A stretch of DNA of 64,000 bases from Flavobacterium nackdongense (lineage in GTDB: Bacteria > Bacteroidota > Bacteroidia > Flavobacteriales > Flavobacteriaceae). The translations under genes and the position numbers were made by a program. Numbering within the stretch: the first letter of the stretch is position 1; every line of letters begins with the position of its first letter. This document shows positions 21,087 to 29,649 of this stretch, in pieces. The stretch is taken from positions 3,100,001 through 3,164,000 of the forward strand of contig NZ_CP037933.1 in assembly GCF_004355225.1 (NCBI RefSeq), given 5' to 3'. The notes beneath the pieces were generated by a model. It searched no databases and was not told the origin of the DNA. It saw nothing but the letters and a program-made list of their open reading frames with translations.

Positions 21087-21455
21087 TTACTGTTCGATGA
21101 AAATCAAGTTAAGGTCTTTGATGTTTTTGAAATCTGTATGGGAGGTTATAAAAGGTAAATTATATAGAATGGCCGTTGCTGCAATAATGGAGTCTGGTAA
21201 TTTTAATTTGTGTTTTTGTTTGATTTGAATTGCTTTTTTCTTGATTTCTGCGCTCATTTCTATTACAAAACATTCGTTTATAATGCTTTGCATGCTGTTT
21301 TTTTGATTTTTTGAAATGCTAAATACACCTAATAATTCCATTTCTGAAATAAATGAGATACCAATATTATAATCTAAAAAGGGTTCGACAATTGGATTTT
21401 TTTGAGAGGTAAAAATCAAAAAATTGGTATCTGCAAGAAAGTCAATCCCACTCAT
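21087..21455 (-). CDS. VapC-like PIN-domain toxin
   Basis: A 122-residue PIN ribonuclease counted from the chosen start. Acidic active-site residues are visible in DFLADTNFLI (start), SEMELLG (middle) and LPDSIIAATAILYNLPFITSHTDF (end). VapC toxins cleave tRNA or rRNA. The start at 21455 gives MSGIDFLADTN and overlaps the antitoxin stop by 14 nt, as expected for translational coupling. A longer frame to 21515 would lie within the antitoxin. Confidence 0.85.
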   Translation of the reverse strand: MSGIDFLADTNFLIFTSQKNPIVEPFLDYNIGISFISEMELLGVFSISKNQKNSMQSIINECFVIEMSAEIKKKAIQIKQKHKLKLPDSIIAATAILYNLPFITSHTDFKNIKDLNLIFIEQ

Positions 21456-21609
21456 TGCGCATTTTTTTTTGAATTTCGACTGCGTCACCTTCGATTGGAA
21501 ATATTCCAAATACATTTCTCAAACTCTTTTTCTTCGCAGGAGTTTCTAATTTCAAAAGTAATTTTTCAACTTCCTTCTTGCTGGCTTTCTTTTTAATTAT
21601 TATAGTCAT
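21442..21609 (-). CDS. Small antitoxin partner of the PIN toxin
   Basis: A 55-residue protein read from the minus strand (start MTIIIKKKASKKEVEKLLL, end IQKKMRNEWD). Its 3' end overlaps the toxin start. The basic N-terminus followed by a helical C-terminal segment (FGIFPIEGDAVEIQKKMR) resembles small Bacteroidota antitoxins that precede PIN genes. Antitoxins of this kind neutralise the toxin and usually autorepress the operon. No close family is claimed. Confidence 0.7.
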   Translation of the reverse strand: MTIIIKKKASKKEVEKLLLKLETPAKKKSLRNVFGIFPIEGDAVEIQKKMRNEWD

Positions 21610-21724
21610 AAAGTAGTAGTTTAATATACGAAGCTACAAATTTTATTTCATATTAGAATTTTATTTATACTGCAAATTTCACAAATTACAAAAGGCGATT
21701 GGTTTTATGGAATTAGAACGAAAT

Positions 21725-22126
21725 TTACTTTTTGAATTTCTTATCATAAGACACAAACATATTGATGTAAATATTCCTGGACCAACGCAATACGTATGGG
21801 AATAAGACGATGTTGGAAATAATTATTGCAATAAAAGTGGTTTTCAAACTAGCATGAATAAATAAATAAGCGATAAAAAAAACGGCCACACTTAACGCGA
21901 CATTCAGCGCATAACTCACATACATTGCTCCATAAAAGAAAGAAGGCTCGATTTGATATTTCAAACCGCAATGGCTGCAATTTTCGTTCATTTTCAGAAT
22001 TTTCGAAAAATGCAATGGATTTTTGTCCGTATACATACTCTCATGCTGACATCTTGGACAACTTCCTGTTAAAATACTATTTAGTTTGGATCCTTTTTTT
22101 AACATTTGCAAAAAATTTGATTTCAT
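21725..22126 (-). CDS. DUF983 membrane protein
   Basis: About 133 residues from the second Met. Two CxxC pairs (CPRCQ and CSHCG) suggest a zinc ribbon, followed by two membrane helices (about 65-110) and a conserved SRNIYINMFVSYD tail. Function of DUF983 is unknown. An alternative start at 22141 adds five residues. It is divergent from the ABC-F gene. Confidence 0.8.
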   Translation of the reverse strand: MKSNFLQMLKKGSKLNSILTGSCPRCQHESMYTDKNPLHFSKILKMNENCSHCGLKYQIEPSFFYGAMYVSYALNVALSVAVFFIAYLFIHASLKTTFIAIIISNIVLFPYVLRWSRNIYINMFVSYDKKFKK

Positions 22127-22265
22127 TAATTTTAATGACACAAATTTACAACTAATAGCTTTGGGTTTAAGTTAAAATAGGGTTCTATTTTGAGGAACTT
22201 TACCGTATAGGATGCTCGAACGGGCGATGCCAACTTTAAACCTGATACTTTAAAAAAAAATAATA

Positions 22266-24191
22266 ATGCTTAACATACACAATTTGTCCGTTTCTTTTGG
22301 AGGAACTTATTTATTTGAAGAAGTAACCTTTCGATTGGGTGCCGGCGACCGAGTTGGTCTTGTCGGTAAAAACGGAGCTGGAAAATCCACTATGCTGAAA
22401 ATCTTAGCCAAAGATTTTGCCCCAGATTCTGGTGTGATTTCTCAGGAAAAGGAGGTTCGAATGGGTTTCTTGCGTCAAGATATTGATTTTGAACAAGGTA
22501 GAACCGTCCTCGAGGAGGCTTATGAAGCATTTACCGATATTAAAATTGTAGAAAAAAAATTAGCCGAAATCAACCACCTTCTTGTAACCCGAACGGACTA
22601 CGAAAGTGAAGAATACGGCCAAATCATTGAAGATTTATCCGATTATACACATCGATTCGAATTGTTGGGTGGATATAATTATGTTGGCGATACTGAGAAA
22701 ATTCTGTTGGGTTTGGGTTTCAAAAGAGAGGTTTTCAACGATCAAACCGATACCTTTTCGGGAGGTTGGAGAATGCGTATCGAATTGGCTAAATTATTAT
22801 TGCAAGCCAATGATGTTTTATTGCTGGATGAGCCGACGAATCACTTGGACATCGAGAGTATCATTTGGTTAGAGGGATTTTTACGTAATTACCCCGGAGT
22901 TGTTGTGATTGTTTCGCACGATAAAATGTTTTTGGATAATGTAACCAATAGAACCATCGAGATATCTTTAGGGAAAGCCTATGATTTCAACAAACCCTAT
23001 TCTGAATATTTGGAATTGCGACACGAAATTCGAGAAAAGCAATTGGCCACACAAAAAAATCAGGCTAAAAAAATTGAAGAAACCGAAAAATTAATTGAAA
23101 AATTTCGCGCCAAAGCTTCGAAAGCTTCTATGGCACAATCTCTAATCAAAAAATTAGACAAAGTCGAACGCATCGAAGTGGATGAAGACGATAATTCGGT
23201 GATGAATATTTCTTTCCCTGTTTCGAAAGAACCCGGAAAAGTGGTTATTGAAGCCGAAGATGTAACTAAAAAATATGGCGACAAAACCATCTTGAAAGAC
23301 ATTTCACTTTTGGTAGAACGCGGCAGTAAGATTGCTTTTGTGGGACAAAATGGCCAAGGAAAATCGACTTTTATGAAAGCGATTGTCAACGAGTTCGAAT
23401 TCCAAGGAAATATCAAACTCGGGCACAATGTACAATTGGGTTATTTTGCACAAAATCAAGCGGAATATTTAGATGGGGAGATTACCTTATTGCGAACAAT
23501 GGAAGATGCGGCTACCGACACTAATCGCTCGAAAGTACGAGATATGTTAGGTTCGTTTTTGTTTCGTGGTGATGATGTCGAAAAGAAAGTAAAAGTACTT
23601 TCGGGAGGCGAACGAAATCGCTTGGCGCTTTGCAAATTGCTTTTGCAGCCCATCAATGTTTTGGTAATGGATGAGCCTACAAACCACTTGGATATTAAAT
23701 CTAAGAATGTCTTGAAAGCGGCTTTGCAAAAATATGAAGGGACTTTACTTTTGGTGTCGCACGACAGGGATTTTCTACAAGGAATGTCGAATATTGTGTA
23801 TGAATTCAAAGATCAAAAGATCAAGGAATATTTAGGGGATATCAATTATTTCTTAGAACAACGCAACCTCGAAAATATGCGTGAAGTGGAAAAGAAAGAT
23901 ACCGATAAATCGTCTTCACAAGGCCAATCGAAAGATCAAAAAGGTAGTAGTAAAGCCTCATACGAAGATCAGAAAAAAGGAAAAGCCTTGCAAAACCGCC
24001 TGAGTAAAATAGAAAGTCAAATTCAACAATTGGAAAAGGACCTTTTGCACGACGACAAAATGCTAGCTTCCAATTATGATAAACACATTGAAGATGCTGC
24101 TTTTTTTGTCGCATATAATAAGAAAAAGGCAGATTTAGATCAATTACTTCTCGATTGGGAAATCGTTCAGGAAGAGATAGATGCTTTGTAG
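22266..24191 (+). CDS. ABC-F family ATPase
   Basis: A 641-residue soluble protein with two ABC cassettes. Walker A motifs are GKNGAGKST (N-half) and GQNGQGKST (C-half). Signatures are FSGGWRMR and LSGGERNR, and Walker B segments are LLLDEPTNHLD and LVMDEPTNHLD. A linker helix and a C-terminal coiled coil (QNRLSKIESQIQQLEKDL) complete the Uup/YdiF-like layout. Members act on ribosomes or DNA replication intermediates, not transport. It lies alone between divergent and convergent neighbours. Confidence 0.92.
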   Translation: MLNIHNLSVSFGGTYLFEEVTFRLGAGDRVGLVGKNGAGKSTMLKILAKDFAPDSGVISQEKEVRMGFLRQDIDFEQGRTVLEEAYEAFTDIKIVEKKLAEINHLLVTRTDYESEEYGQIIEDLSDYTHRFELLGGYNYVGDTEKILLGLGFKREVFNDQTDTFSGGWRMRIELAKLLLQANDVLLLDEPTNHLDIESIIWLEGFLRNYPGVVVIVSHDKMFLDNVTNRTIEISLGKAYDFNKPYSEYLELRHEIREKQLATQKNQAKKIEETEKLIEKFRAKASKASMAQSLIKKLDKVERIEVDEDDNSVMNISFPVSKEPGKVVIEAEDVTKKYGDKTILKDISLLVERGSKIAFVGQNGQGKSTFMKAIVNEFEFQGNIKLGHNVQLGYFAQNQAEYLDGEITLLRTMEDAATDTNRSKVRDMLGSFLFRGDDVEKKVKVLSGGERNRLALCKLLLQPINVLVMDEPTNHLDIKSKNVLKAALQKYEGTLLLVSHDRDFLQGMSNIVYEFKDQKIKEYLGDINYFLEQRNLENMREVEKKDTDKSSSQGQSKDQKGSSKASYEDQKKGKALQNRLSKIESQIQQLEKDLLHDDKMLASNYDKHIEDAAFFVAYNKKKADLDQLLLDWEIVQEEIDAL

Positions 24192-24208
24192 TGGTCTAAT
24201 GCCTTTTT

Positions 24209-25357
24209 TTATTTAAAGGGATTTCGCTCTTTCCAGACTATTTCTGGCTCCAAATAGCCATACACTTTTTCGAAAAATAAGTCTGCAAAAGCGTTGCTGT
24301 GTTTGGCAAATCCATACATTTTTTGTGGTTTTGCACCGATGGAGCTCTTTATTTCTAGGGCAGTTCTTGCAAAAATAATTTCTTCAAAGCCTTTGTTGAT
24401 AGAATAGGCGACCATGTCGTATAGCATATTCAAATAGAGCATTTTATCTCTTTGAATGCTATCGTCATATCCCAAAAAGTAGGTGTCCATAACCGCGCCG
24501 TTTTTGATTAACGTATTAAAGCCAATTAATTTTCCATCCAGAAAATAGCCATAAAAAAGAAACTTGTCTTTGAGTAGTTCTTTGAAGGTTCTGAAATGGT
24601 TTTTCGCTAAGAAAAAGGTATTGAAATGGGCATTTTCAGCTACATGATAATACAAATCATAGATGGTTTCTTCGTGTTTAATGATATCGTCTAAATGCAT
24701 TTTCCTTTTTTCGACACCTTGCGCTTTTTTACGAGCGCGTTTGTATTGATCACGGTATTTTTTGGTCAAAGCCTCAATATAATCTTGTTCCGATTGCCAG
24801 TGATTGGGAATGTCGAAAATCATATTGGGTTGGGTAGAATATTGAAAGTTGTCTTGGAATTCCGCCTGCTGAAATGCGGTTAAATCTTTTTCGGGAAAGT
24901 CTTTGTAAGTGGTAATGTGGACCTTCAATCCTTTGGTTTTGAATAGGTTTTTTAATTTTTCGGCAGCCAATTTGAGTCCTACTAAGAGCTCAGACGCCTC
25001 TATTTTATTCGAAAAAGCAAACGCATTTTGTCCTGTAAGCATATTGTTGCCAATGATTAGAATATGGGAACAAAATTTATTGAAAAAAACATTCCGAACT
25101 GCGGTTTTTACACATTGATCGCGTTCTCCAAAAGAAGCCAATTGGTTCAAATCTAACAATTGTGAAATAGCAATACCTACCAATGCTCCAGCTTTGAACA
25201 ATCCGATAAAATGGCAATGCATATTAGATGGAGCGGATAGTTCCAGCACTTCTAAGTATTCTTTGCTGAGGAAAATATTTTCATGGGCCAAATCATTCCA
25301 GCTTGCAGGAAGTTCGGCAACAGATTGGTAAATGGTTATGTCTAGTGGTGTTTTCAA
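24209..25357 (-). CDS. GNAT-fold acyltransferase-like protein
   Basis: A 382-residue cytoplasmic protein resembling the peptidoglycan/FemAB-related and COG3146-type GNAT families. Visible features are the basic helix YRDQYKRARKKAQG, the acceptor-site-like region FYGYFLDGKLIGFNTLIKNG, and LNMLYDMVAYSINKGFEEIIFARTA. The acyl donor and acceptor are unknown. It converges with the ABC-F gene with an 18-nt gap. Confidence 0.6.
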   Translation of the reverse strand: MKTPLDITIYQSVAELPASWNDLAHENIFLSKEYLEVLELSAPSNMHCHFIGLFKAGALVGIAISQLLDLNQLASFGERDQCVKTAVRNVFFNKFCSHILIIGNNMLTGQNAFAFSNKIEASELLVGLKLAAEKLKNLFKTKGLKVHITTYKDFPEKDLTAFQQAEFQDNFQYSTQPNMIFDIPNHWQSEQDYIEALTKKYRDQYKRARKKAQGVEKRKMHLDDIIKHEETIYDLYYHVAENAHFNTFFLAKNHFRTFKELLKDKFLFYGYFLDGKLIGFNTLIKNGAVMDTYFLGYDDSIQRDKMLYLNMLYDMVAYSINKGFEEIIFARTALEIKSSIGAKPQKMYGFAKHSNAFADLFFEKVYGYLEPEIVWKERNPFK

Positions 25358-25364
25358 ATAAAAA

Positions 25365-25391
25365 AAATCGCCCGCAAATGTAGAGCGATTT
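25365..25391 (-). terminator. Terminator between the DUF1761 and acyltransferase genes
   Basis: AAATCGC (25365-25371) pairs with GCGATTT (25385-25391), with a T-run on the minus strand. It lies just downstream of the DUF1761 gene and right upstream of the acyltransferase start. Confidence 0.7.
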
Positions 25392-25412
25392 AGTGGTAAT
25401 TAAATGTTAAAA

Positions 25413-25901
25413 TTATTTCCAGCCGCAAATGATTGAACCCATAATGGTCATAATTACGAGCCAGTATCCTGCGTGTATTGCCATATATTTCCAACTTTTT
25501 TGTTCGAACAAACCATTGATCGAAATTATGGGTAGGCCGATAAAAATACCAGAAATAAAGCCGTGAAGAGCGCCGTGTTTGTAGGTTCGGAAAGCGTCGC
25601 CATAGTCTGTCATAAAAGCCGTGTACGATGGTTTAGCCGAAGTAATAAAATCAAAACCGCCAATCATTCCCAAGGGACCCATTTGATGAATTACTAAAAC
25701 AGGCATAATAAAAGCTAACATCAACGAGTAGATGAAGGTGAGGCCAAATATTTTAAGCATATTAGGTTTCCTCATTTGTTCGGCTGTCAAACCGGCTTCT
25801 TTCATCCAAATTGTTCCAAAAACCTTGGGATTGTACCATACAAAACCAACTAAAAAAGTAGAAATTGCAGCGATTAAAATAGCTAAAAAGTTAAATTCCA
25901 T
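25413..25901 (-). CDS. DUF1761 membrane protein
   Basis: A 162-residue protein with about four membrane helices. The DUF1761 hallmark is AISTFLVGFVWYNPKVFG near the N-terminus, followed by WMKEAGLT. Function is unknown. Confidence 0.85.
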   Translation of the reverse strand: MEFNFLAILIAAISTFLVGFVWYNPKVFGTIWMKEAGLTAEQMRKPNMLKIFGLTFIYSLMLAFIMPVLVIHQMGPLGMIGGFDFITSAKPSYTAFMTDYGDAFRTYKHGALHGFISGIFIGLPIISINGLFEQKSWKYMAIHAGYWLVIMTIMGSIICGWK

Positions 25902-26116
25902 ATATTTACAGTTTGCGTTATGAATTCAAATATACTATTTTATACAATTGGTTGTTGCTTTTTCTTGATGTCGTGCAAAAACTGTGTTTTTATTTTTTTG
26001 TTTTGTAAGATATAACTAGTAATTTTTTCTTAAACCGTGTATTTCGTCGATTATTTTTGCTTTTTATCAACTTGACTACTACTTTAGCTTAAGTATTCAC
26101 CATAAAATAGTGCTTT

Positions 26117-26899
26117 ATGAAAAGTATTTTTACCTTTTTATTAGTTTGTGTATTTTCGTTAGTAACGAAGGCTGAAGTTTCAGTTACTGAAAAAAATGCC
26201 CTTATTCAATTGTATAAAGCTACAAATGGAGCTAACTGGATAACAAAATGGGATTTGAAAGCACCCGTTTCTTCTTGGTTTGGTGTAAAAGTGCAGGAGG
26301 ATAAGGTAATTGCTATTCAATTGCAAAAAAACAATTTAGTGGGAACGATTCCTTCTTCGATTGGTGATTTAAAATCCTTAGAAATGCTTAATTTATCATT
26401 TAATAAACTGTCAGGTGCTATTCCCGCTTCAATTGGGGAGTTGAGTTCATTGAAAAGTTTGTCGATGTTTATGAATACTCTTTCAGGAACCATCCCAACC
26501 GAAATCGGAAAATTAAGTAATTTAGAGACTTTGTCTTTGTATAATAATGACATCCAAGGTCAGATTCCAGTGAGTCTTTACGAATTGAAAAAGCTGAAAA
26601 CACTTTATTTAAACAGCAATAAACTTTCAGGAACTTTGGACGCGGCTATTGCTACCATGACTAGCCTCGAACAATTAAGTTTGTTCGACAATAAAATGGT
26701 TGGAAACGTTCCTTTTGATATTGCGAAATTAAGTAATTTAAAAGAAATGAATATTTCTTACAATCAATTTAGTGGTTTTGTTACTAAAGACTTAGCTAAA
26801 TTAGATATGTTAAATATGACGATGGTTAATGATCGAGGAATAGCACAGGCGTTGAAAGTGACCTCTGATAAAAATACTGCCATCGCATCTGAAGATTAA
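26117..26899 (+). CDS. Secreted leucine-rich-repeat protein of plant-like LRR type
   Basis: A 260-residue protein with a signal peptide (ending near VTKAEVS) and a short cap (NALIQLYKATNGANW). About six 24-residue LRRs follow the plant-like pattern LxxLxLxxNxLSGxIPxxIGxL (for example NKLSGAIPASIGELSSL). No type IX C-terminal sorting domain is obvious. It probably binds a protein or glycan outside the cytoplasm. It lies between the DUF1761 gene and the tRNA, outside the mobile element. Confidence 0.85.
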   Translation: MKSIFTFLLVCVFSLVTKAEVSVTEKNALIQLYKATNGANWITKWDLKAPVSSWFGVKVQEDKVIAIQLQKNNLVGTIPSSIGDLKSLEMLNLSFNKLSGAIPASIGELSSLKSLSMFMNTLSGTIPTEIGKLSNLETLSLYNNDIQGQIPVSLYELKKLKTLYLNSNKLSGTLDAAIATMTSLEQLSLFDNKMVGNVPFDIAKLSNLKEMNISYNQFSGFVTKDLAKLDMLNMTMVNDRGIAQALKVTSDKNTAIASED

Positions 26900-26924
26900 T
26901 TTTTTTTCAATTTAGATATTTTTT

Positions 26925-26951
26925 AAACCGTGTTGCATTGCATCACGGTTT
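26925..26951 (+). terminator. Terminator of the LRR gene
   Basis: AAACCGTG (26925-26932) pairs perfectly with CACGGTTT (26944-26951), followed by a T-run. Confidence 0.8.
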
Positions 26952-27054
26952 TTTTTGTTTCTCAGGATGTCTTTTTTTTGTCAAAATTGTGCTGTAGTTA
27001 AAGGCTTTCCATTCAGCAGAATATAAAAATTAATAACTTTTTTCCAAGAATGCC

Positions 27055-27084
27055 TTGTATTTGTTAAAAATCGTCGTATATTTG
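27055..27084 (+). promoter_or_regulatory. Promoter of the initiator tRNA
   Basis: A -33 TTG (27055-27057) and a -7 box TATATTTG (27077-27084) have a 19-nt spacer. The tRNA begins 12 nt after the -7 box. Confidence 0.65.
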
Positions 27085-27096
27085 CACCCGAAACAA

Positions 27097-27169
27097 CGCG
27101 GGATAGAGCAGTAGGCAGCTCGTCGGGCTCATAACCCGAAGGTCACAGGTTCGAGTCCTGTTCCCGCTA
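27097..27169 (+). tRNA. Initiator tRNA-Met (anticodon CAT)
   Basis: A 73-nt cloverleaf: acceptor CGCGGGA/TCCCGCT with the C1-U72 mismatch typical of initiators, and D stem GAGC/GCTC. The anticodon arm is TCGGG-CTCATAA-CCCGA with the three consecutive G-C pairs of tRNA-fMet, and the T arm is ACAGG-TTCGAGT-CCTGT. CCA is not encoded. It is the integration target of the mobile element, whose left end rebuilds its 3' end. Confidence 0.97.
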
Positions 27170-27172
27170 CTA
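27144..27172 (+). repeat. attL core, 29-bp repeat
   Basis: It starts CACAGGTTCGAGTCC and ends CCCGCTACTA. The copy overlaps the T arm and acceptor stem of the intact tRNA. The identical copy is at 55951-55979. Confidence 0.93.
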
Positions 27173-27175
27173 TGT

Positions 27176-27204
27176 AAGTCATTCCGAAAGGAGTGACTTT
27201 TTTT
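27176..27204 (+). terminator. Terminator after the tRNA, element side
   Basis: AAGTCATTCC-gaaa-GGAGTGACTT (27176-27199) with one G-U pair is followed by a T-run. It is supplied by the element; the original tRNA terminator is probably the one now at 55984-56012. Confidence 0.75.
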
Positions 27205-27282
27205 ATGCAACAAAATAAGGGTTGTTTGCTTCTTCCTTATTTTCTATAACTTCAAAATCATTAAAAATTAGGCTTACAAATA

Positions 27283-27313
27283 GGTTGCAATCCATTTTTA
27301 AATTGGGTTGCAA
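27283..27313 (+). repeat. Direct repeat GGTTGCAA, candidate integrase arm sites
   Basis: Two identical GGTTGCAA copies (27283-27290 and 27306-27313) lie between attL and the integrase gene, start to start 23 nt apart. The position suits integrase arm-binding sites. No copy was seen near attR. Confidence 0.3.
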
Positions 27314-27376
27314 AAACAAACCAAATTGTACAATTAATAGTCTTAAACCAAATCATTAACTACCAATTCAAATTAA

Positions 27377-28585
27377 ATGAAAAATCAATCAATTAAAATA
27401 TTGTTTCTAATTTCTGCTACAAGAATAAATAAAAAAGGATTAGTTCCTTTAATTTGCAGAATTACGTATATAGGTAAAAGAAGATCATTTGCTTCGGGAA
27501 TTTTTATCAATCCTTGTAACTGGCATAGTAGTCTTCAAATTGCTAAACCGCCTGGTAATGAAAATAATCTCATAAATACTCAACTGAGCCTGATTAAGCA
27601 AGAAATTAATCAGGCTTTTTTATTTCTAAAAGTTCAAAAAATGCAATTTGATGTTGATGATATTTACTTAAAATACAAAGGAGTAGATGTTAAACCTTCA
27701 AAAACATTAATGGAAGTTTTTACAATTCATAATGCCAAAATGAATTTACTTATTGGAATTGAATACACTAAATCCACTTATTCCAAATTTATTGAAGCCA
27801 AACAACATACTGAGGATTTTTTGTTCTATCACTATAAGAAGAAAAATGTTTTACTTGAAAATATAAATTTAAAATTCTTAGATGATTTTGATTTTTATCT
27901 TAAAACTCAAAAAGGATTTAAACAAATTACTATTAATAAAAGTATACAGAGGGTAAGAAAAATTATTAAATTAGCTATTGCAGAGGGATTTATTGTTACA
28001 GATCCATTTTTACTTTACAAACCTAAAAAAGTATTTAACAACGTTATTTATTTAACTACGGAAGAGTTACTTGGTTTGGAAAATTACAATTTTTCACAGC
28101 CTAGGTTAGATCAAGTTAGAGACTTATTTATATTTTGTTGTTATACTGGATTGCCATATCAAGAAATGGCGACTCTAACAAAAAAGAATATTATAAAAAA
28201 ATTTGACGATAAACTTTGGATTGATATGTTTAGGATGAAAACGAAAAAGCAACTTACTATACCGTTACTGCCAAAAGCAATTTCAATACTGGAAAAGTAC
28301 CAAAATAATAAAAATATACTTCCGCTAATCAGCAATCAAAAATTCAATTCATATATCAAAGAGATTGCAGAAATCATTGGTATTGAAAAAAACCTCACAC
28401 ACCACATTGCAAGAAAAACTTTTGCTACTACGGTTTTACTTTACAATGATGTGCCAATGGAAATTGTTTCAGAATTATTGGGACATTCCAAAATTTCTAC
28501 AACTCAGGAACATTATGCGAAAGTAGTTCAAAAGAAAGTAAGTCAAGAAATGTCTAAACTATCACAAAAACTGAAAGTTATTTAA
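27377..28585 (+). CDS. Tyrosine-recombinase integrase
   Basis: A 402-residue integrase with an Arm-like N-terminus (FLISATRINKKGLVPLICRITYIGKRRSFASG), a SAM-like core-binding domain and a C-terminal catalytic domain. Visible catalytic elements are the Lys in KTKKQLTIPL, H-x-x-R in THHIARKTFAT, LLGHSKISTTQEHYAKV and the nucleophilic Tyr in EHY. The usual first Arg (TGLRxxE) is replaced by Pro in TGLPYQE; loss of this Arg is tolerated in CTnDOT-type integrases. It should excise and integrate the element at the tRNA-fMet repeat. Confidence 0.93.
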   Translation: MKNQSIKILFLISATRINKKGLVPLICRITYIGKRRSFASGIFINPCNWHSSLQIAKPPGNENNLINTQLSLIKQEINQAFLFLKVQKMQFDVDDIYLKYKGVDVKPSKTLMEVFTIHNAKMNLLIGIEYTKSTYSKFIEAKQHTEDFLFYHYKKKNVLLENINLKFLDDFDFYLKTQKGFKQITINKSIQRVRKIIKLAIAEGFIVTDPFLLYKPKKVFNNVIYLTTEELLGLENYNFSQPRLDQVRDLFIFCCYTGLPYQEMATLTKKNIIKKFDDKLWIDMFRMKTKKQLTIPLLPKAISILEKYQNNKNILPLISNQKFNSYIKEIAEIIGIEKNLTHHIARKTFATTVLLYNDVPMEIVSELLGHSKISTTQEHYAKVVQKKVSQEMSKLSQKLKVI

Positions 28586-28588
28586 AAT

Positions 28589-29191
28589 TTATAAAGCTTC
28601 AAAAACATATTCCCATTTAAAATAAATATGTTCTTTAGGCTTTTTGAATGGCTTTTCAAACCAACGGTATGGCTTGTTAGTTTTCCATAAAGAGTAAACA
28701 TAAGATTCCATATTGCTTTTGTAGTGATTTACTTTTACATTTGCCATTAATTTTTTAGATTCGAGAATTTCATAGCCCTCGGGAGCGCAGCGTCTTGGGA
28801 TTTTCTGTGCTGTAAGATGTGCTAATTGGATCAATAAATACGGCAAATTTTCATTCTGGATGGCATCAAATTCAGCTACTTGTAAACTTTGAATATCCTT
28901 TAACAAATCTAATTCTTTAATAGGTCTTCCAAAAAGTGAATAACTCGATTCACTATAGGTATATACTCCCTGATTAATTACAATTGGGGAGTTAAAACCT
29001 AAAGCATCACTCCTTAAAATTCGAATATCATTACGGATTGTTCTCTCGGAAATGCTGTTTATTCCTTGATGCTCGGAGAGTTTTTCAGCACACTTATCCA
29101 TTAGAACTTCAATGGTGCAAATTAATTGAGGATTAGACAGGCACTCGTCTATAATCTTGTAGCGCAGTAGGGCATTTAAATTTGTTGGCAT
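28589..29191 (-). CDS. WYL-type regulator N-terminus with a divergent C-terminus
   Basis: About 200 residues from the start MPTNLNALLRYKIIDECLSN, which matches the opening of Bacteroidota WYL transcription factors. It has a winged HTH (ISERTIRNDIRILRSDALGF). It is shorter than typical WYL regulators (about 300 residues or more), and no WYL core is recognisable after residue 120. It may be truncated or a variant sensor. A longer frame from 29218 is less likely. It converges with the integrase, only 3 nt apart. Dyads at 29296-29341 lie upstream. Confidence 0.6.
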   Translation of the reverse strand: MPTNLNALLRYKIIDECLSNPQLICTIEVLMDKCAEKLSEHQGINSISERTIRNDIRILRSDALGFNSPIVINQGVYTYSESSYSLFGRPIKELDLLKDIQSLQVAEFDAIQNENLPYLLIQLAHLTAQKIPRRCAPEGYEILESKKLMANVKVNHYKSNMESYVYSLWKTNKPYRWFEKPFKKPKEHIYFKWEYVFEAL

Positions 29192-29295
29192 AAATAAAAA
29201 ATTGCAGATAGACTGCATTTAGGTTTTATAGTATTGCAATGGTTGATAAAAATACCAAATTAAAATTAACAAACTATAAACACAAACCTATAATG

Positions 29296-29310
29296 ATTCT
29301 AAATTAGAAT
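29296..29310. promoter_or_regulatory. Dyad upstream of the WYL-like gene, candidate operator
   Basis: ATTCTAA-A-TTAGAAT is a perfect 15-bp inverted repeat about 105 nt upstream of the WYL-like start, in the gap between the two leftward regulator genes. Confidence 0.4.
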
Positions 29311-29321
29311 AAAAAAGCTGG

Positions 29322-29341
29322 CTTTACGGAAAACCGTAAAG
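29322..29341 (-). terminator. Hairpin between the XRE and WYL-like genes
   Basis: CTTTACGG-aaaa-CCGTAAAG is a perfect 8-bp stem. On the minus strand it is followed after a few bases by a T-run, so it may terminate the XRE transcript. Confidence 0.5.
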
Positions 29342-29387
29342 AGAATAAAAAATAACCATTTAGGTTTGTTAAGTAAAATTTTTGAAG

Positions 29388-29618
29388 TTAGTTATCAAAA
29401 ATAAAAAACTCTGAAACATCAATTTGTAAAGTTTTAGAAATAGCATATAGAGTTGTTACAGAAGTGTTTATAACACCTCTTTCAATTCTACTTATTTGAG
29501 AGATTTCTACACCGAGTTCGTTTGCCAATTGTTCTTGAGTGAACCCTTTTGCTAAACGAAGCTGACGAAGATTAGCTCCAAAAGTAATTAATATGCTTTT
29601 TTTATCTTGATTATCCAC
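29388..29618 (-). CDS. XRE-family HTH repressor
   Basis: A 76-residue single-domain regulator (LRLAKGFTQEQLANELGVEISQISRIERGVINTSVTTLYAISKTL). Such small Cro/CI-like proteins commonly control element gene expression. It is divergent from the rightward unknown operon, and a palindrome overlapping that operon's -7 box (29650-29671) is the obvious candidate binding site. Confidence 0.88.
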   Translation of the reverse strand: MDNQDKKSILITFGANLRQLRLAKGFTQEQLANELGVEISQISRIERGVINTSVTTLYAISKTLQIDVSEFFIFDN

Positions 29619-29649
29619 AAGATAAAATTCGATTAATTAAGGAATTACT

